Source: Tsukamurella sp. M9C (GTDB lineage Bacteria; Actinomycetota; Actinomycetes; Mycobacteriales; Mycobacteriaceae). From it: a stretch of DNA of 33,476 nucleotides. Positions 31,395 to 33,476 of the stretch are shown here, piece after piece. The stretch is taken from the NCBI RefSeq assembly GCF_020169415.1, contig NZ_JAIULG010000057.1, positions 1 to 33,476 of the forward strand, given 5' to 3'. Position numbers and translations under genes: made by a program. Every line of letters begins with the position of its first letter. The stretch's first letter is position 1. Below the pieces are notes generated by a model, which did no database searches, had not been told where the DNA came from, and was given only the letters and a program-made list of their open reading frames with translations.

Positions 31395-31946
31395 CTAGCC
31401 CGCGAGCGAGACCATGAGGGTGCCCGACGTGGAGGCGAGCTCGCTACCCGCCACCGGCGTGGCCTGGGCGCCGCCGACGGTCACCGCGTAGTTCACGTCC
31501 GGGTCCGCGTGCACCGACGAGAGCGTGAACGGGAAGACGCACCGGCCGGAGCGCAGGACGCCGTCGCCGAGGCTCGTGTCGAAGCTGTCCGACCCGCTCC
31601 GGAAGACGATGCGCGCCCCCTCCTTGACCCCCGCCGCGTCGCGGGCGCCCGAGCAGGTCGTGGTCGTCGCCGTGTACTCGGACGGCGTCAGCACGACGAT
31701 GCCCTGCCGCTCGAAGGCGGTGGTCGCGAAGCCGAAGGAGACGGCGAAGATACCGGCCCCCGCCATGACCACGAGCACGATCGCGGTGAGGACGCCGACC
31801 CAGGTGCGCGAACCGGGGCCGTGGCGGCGCCACGGCTGCTGCGGGCCCTGTGGGAGCGCCTGGGGCAGCTCCGCACGCCAATCACGGCCGGGCGTGCCCT
31901 GCGGCACGTTCGGGATCGGACGCTGCTGCGTGTCCTGGCTGGTCAC
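31395..31946 (-). CDS. Single-span membrane protein downstream of tesB
   Basis: The 183-residue protein starts at GTG 31946 in a GTGA overlap with tesB. The N-terminal part is Pro/Gln-rich (DTQQRPIPNVPQGTPGRDWR), followed by one TM span (GVLTAIVLVVMAGAGIFAVS, about residues 51-70) and an extracytoplasmic-type domain (VVLTPSEYTATTTTCSGARD, RSGRCVFPFTLSSVHADPDV) with two Cys that may pair. No family is recognised. Its coupling to tesB suggests coexpression, not a shared pathway. Confidence 0.8.
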   Translation of the reverse strand: MTSQDTQQRPIPNVPQGTPGRDWRAELPQALPQGPQQPWRRHGPGSRTWVGVLTAIVLVVMAGAGIFAVSFGFATTAFERQGIVVLTPSEYTATTTTCSGARDAAGVKEGARIVFRSGSDSFDTSLGDGVLRSGRCVFPFTLSSVHADPDVNYAVTVGGAQATPVAGSELASTSGTLMVSLAG

Positions 31947-32833
31947 TTCGCCCCCTTCGACGGGAAGTACTTGAGCACACCCTCCTGGGTCGTGCTTGCT
32001 ACCAGAATGCCCTTCGAATCGAAGAATTGCCCGTTGGACATACCGCGGCCGCCGTCGGCCACCGTCGAATGCGACGAGTACAGGTTGTACTGGTCGAACC
32101 GGACGCGACGGTGGAACCACAGCGACTGGTTGAGCGTGACCGCCATGATCCGGTCGAATCCCCACGACAGCCCGTGCCGGGTGATGATCGAGTCGAGGAT
32201 CGTGGTGTCCGAGGCGTAGGCCAGCGCCGCGTCGTGGATGACCTGATCGTCGGGCAGCGGGCCGGCGGTCCGGATCCAGACGTTGTTGTCCTCCTGGATC
32301 AGGCCCTTGCCCTTGGCGATCCAGGCCGGATCGTTGGTGAAGCGCATGTCCATCGGCTGCGGGGCGTCGACGAACATCGTGACGACGTCCTCGTAGCCCT
32401 GGAGCGTGTCCTGGATGTTCGGCAGGCCGTCGGGGCCCGGCACCGCGGGCGCGGGATCGCCGTGCACCAGCGGGTTCCGGCCGTCGGTCTGGTAGGCGAG
32501 CTGCATCAGCGCGAGGACGGTGCCGCCCTGCTCCACCGAGACCAGCCGGTTCGCGACGTTGCGGGTGTCCCGCAGGCGCCGCACCACGAACTCCAGGTCG
32601 GCGTTCGTCTCACCGCCGTTGATGAAGTGCGTGTGCGCGGCGTGCAGGAACAGCGAATCCCGAGCCCCCGGAACGGTGTTGCCCGAGGCCACGATCGCCT
32701 GCGAGAGGATCTGCCCGCCGAACGTGCGGGACGCGGTCTTGGCGGGGTGACGACCGAGATACCGGTCCTCCCCCGCCTCCGCGAGATCCAGGGTGCCGAG
32801 GAACTCGTCGAAATCGGTGAGTGTCTCCGTCAT
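31943..32833 (-). CDS. tesB: Acyl-CoA thioesterase II
   Basis: The 296-residue double-hotdog protein matches TesB: GRHPAKTASRTFGGQILSQA, SLFLHAAHTHFINGGETNAD, FVVRRLRDTRNVANRLVSVE near the N-terminal hotdog, and ALAYASDTTILDSIITRHG, then NQSLWFHRRVRFDQYNLY and GRGMSNGQFFDSKGILVAS in the second. The SDTTIL and FDQY blocks supply the Asp, Thr and Gln of the active site in this family. It hydrolyses medium- to long-chain acyl-CoA. In M. tuberculosis tesB1 (Rv1618) also follows pykA (Rv1617), which supports orthology. Confidence 0.95.
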   Translation of the reverse strand: MTETLTDFDEFLGTLDLAEAGEDRYLGRHPAKTASRTFGGQILSQAIVASGNTVPGARDSLFLHAAHTHFINGGETNADLEFVVRRLRDTRNVANRLVSVEQGGTVLALMQLAYQTDGRNPLVHGDPAPAVPGPDGLPNIQDTLQGYEDVVTMFVDAPQPMDMRFTNDPAWIAKGKGLIQEDNNVWIRTAGPLPDDQVIHDAALAYASDTTILDSIITRHGLSWGFDRIMAVTLNQSLWFHRRVRFDQYNLYSSHSTVADGGRGMSNGQFFDSKGILVASTTQEGVLKYFPSKGAK

Positions 32834-32847
32834 ACGACGAGCGTATG

Positions 32848-33476
32848 TCAGTGGTCGTCCTCGCCGATCCGGTGCACCTGGATCAGGTTGGTCGAGCCGA
32901 TGGTCCCGGGAGGCGCGCCGGCGACGATGACGACCTGATCGCCCTTGGAGTAGCGGCCGATTCCCTCGAGGGAGTGGTCGACCTGCTTGATCATGGCGTC
33001 GGTGCTGTCGGCGCCGTCGACCAGGAAGGTCTCCGTGCCCCAGGACAGGGCGAGCTGGCTGCGGACCTCCGGCAGCGGCGTGAACGCCAGCAGCGGCAGG
33101 CGGGTGTGCAGGCGGGCCAGGCGGCGCACGGTGTCACCCGACTGGGTGAACGCGACGAGGGCCTTGGCGTTGAGCCGCTCCCCGATGTCGCGCGCGGCGT
33201 AGGAGATGATGCCGCGCTTGGTGCGGGGCACGTGGTTCAGCGGCGGCACGGACGGTCCGCCGTCCTCCACGGCCTGCACGATCTTGGCCATGGTCCGGAC
33301 GGTCTCGATCGGGTACTTGCCCACCGACACCTCGCCGGAGAGCATCACGGCATCCGCACCGTCGAGCACCGCGTTCGCCACATCCGAGGCCTCCGCCCGG
33401 GTCGGACGGCTGTTCTCGATCATCGACTCCAGCATCTGCGTCGCCACGATCACCGGCTTCGCGTTCTCCCGGGCGA
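32848..33476 (-). CDS. pyk: Pyruvate kinase, C-terminal part (partial)
   Basis: The frame enters from the right edge and encodes the end of the barrel and the C-domain: [76 protein letters not shown], and the last strand [20 protein letters not shown]. The family makes pyruvate and ATP from phosphoenolpyruvate and ADP. The N-terminal half lies outside the window. The stop at 32848 is followed after 14 bp by the tesB start on the same strand, so the two are probably cotranscribed. Confidence 0.97.
   Translation of the reverse strand, partial: ARENAKPVIVATQMLESMIENSRPTRAEASDVANAVLDGADAVMLSGEVSVGKYPIETVRTMAKIVQAVEDGGPSVPPLNHVPRTKRGIISYAARDIGERLNAKALVAFTQSGDTVRRLARLHTRLPLLAFTPLPEVRSQLALSWGTETFLVDGADSTDAMIKQVDHSLEGIGRYSKGDQVVIVAGAPPGTIGSTNLIQVHRIGEDDH

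Noticed and set aside
1-33476. CRISPR array, insertion sequence or rRNA
   Set aside because: No regularly spaced repeats, transposase motifs or rRNA-like stretches were seen on reading through the window.

Overview
The window comes from a high-GC actinobacterium of the mycolic-acid group (Mycobacteriales). A Tsukamurella-like organism is my best guess, but the genus is inference. The evidence is a KasA/KasB-type ketoacyl-ACP synthase, an LppP/LprE-type exported protein, a PdtaR-type ANTAR response regulator, and pyruvate kinase next to tesB, as in Mycobacterium tuberculosis (Rv1617/Rv1618). Many genes show GTG starts, ATGA/GTGA stop-start overlaps, and -10 boxes so close to the start codon that the mRNA should be leaderless.

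Layout. 1-1.5 kb: a stress-type SPFH/GYF protein with an apparent frameshift, divergent from a small DUF1508 protein. 1.5-3.2 kb: a two-gene HEAT-repeat module whose second gene fuses a MerR DNA-binding head to HEAT repeats. It sits behind a MerR-type promoter with a 19-bp spacer and a 23-bp dyad. 3.2-7.9 kb: a Tat-exported phospholipase C, a TetR regulator and a divergent MFS drug exporter with twin operators between them, plus an acidic hypothetical protein. 8-14.5 kb: small redox and detoxification genes (deazaflavin-dependent reductase, APH(6)-type kinase, alpha/beta hydrolase, MerR with Old Yellow Enzyme, glutathionyl-hydroquinone-reductase-like protein, LppP/LprE-like protein, VOC protein, AraC regulator). 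14.5-20.5 kb: an ethanolamine catabolic cluster (TetR, ethanolamine permease, HAD-phosphatase lipoprotein, EutB, EutC, small helical protein). 20.5-24.0 kb: a PF10118 metal-dependent hydrolase, a polytopic membrane protein and the Kas enzyme.

24.03-27.2 kb is a distinct low-GC island between the kas terminator and the 3' end of a tRNA gene with a CAA (Leu) anticodon. It carries an OLD-family ATPase/TOPRIM nuclease and, on the opposite strand, a translationally coupled pair (one membrane-anchored, one soluble) that I cannot assign. This is the best candidate for an undescribed, probably defensive, system.

27.4-33.5 kb returns to core chromosome: a PhaC-like hydrolase, PdtaR, a small HTH-like protein, a CtaG-like oxidase assembly protein, a rhomboid protease gene broken by a stop codon and a frameshift, a single-span membrane protein, acyl-CoA thioesterase II, and the C-terminal part of pyruvate kinase running off the window.

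A metabolic thread may join several genes. Phospholipase C releases phospho-headgroups, the exported HAD lipoprotein could remove the phosphate, and the permease with EutBC would take up and cleave ethanolamine to acetaldehyde and ammonia. Only the permease/EutBC part is secure from the sequence.
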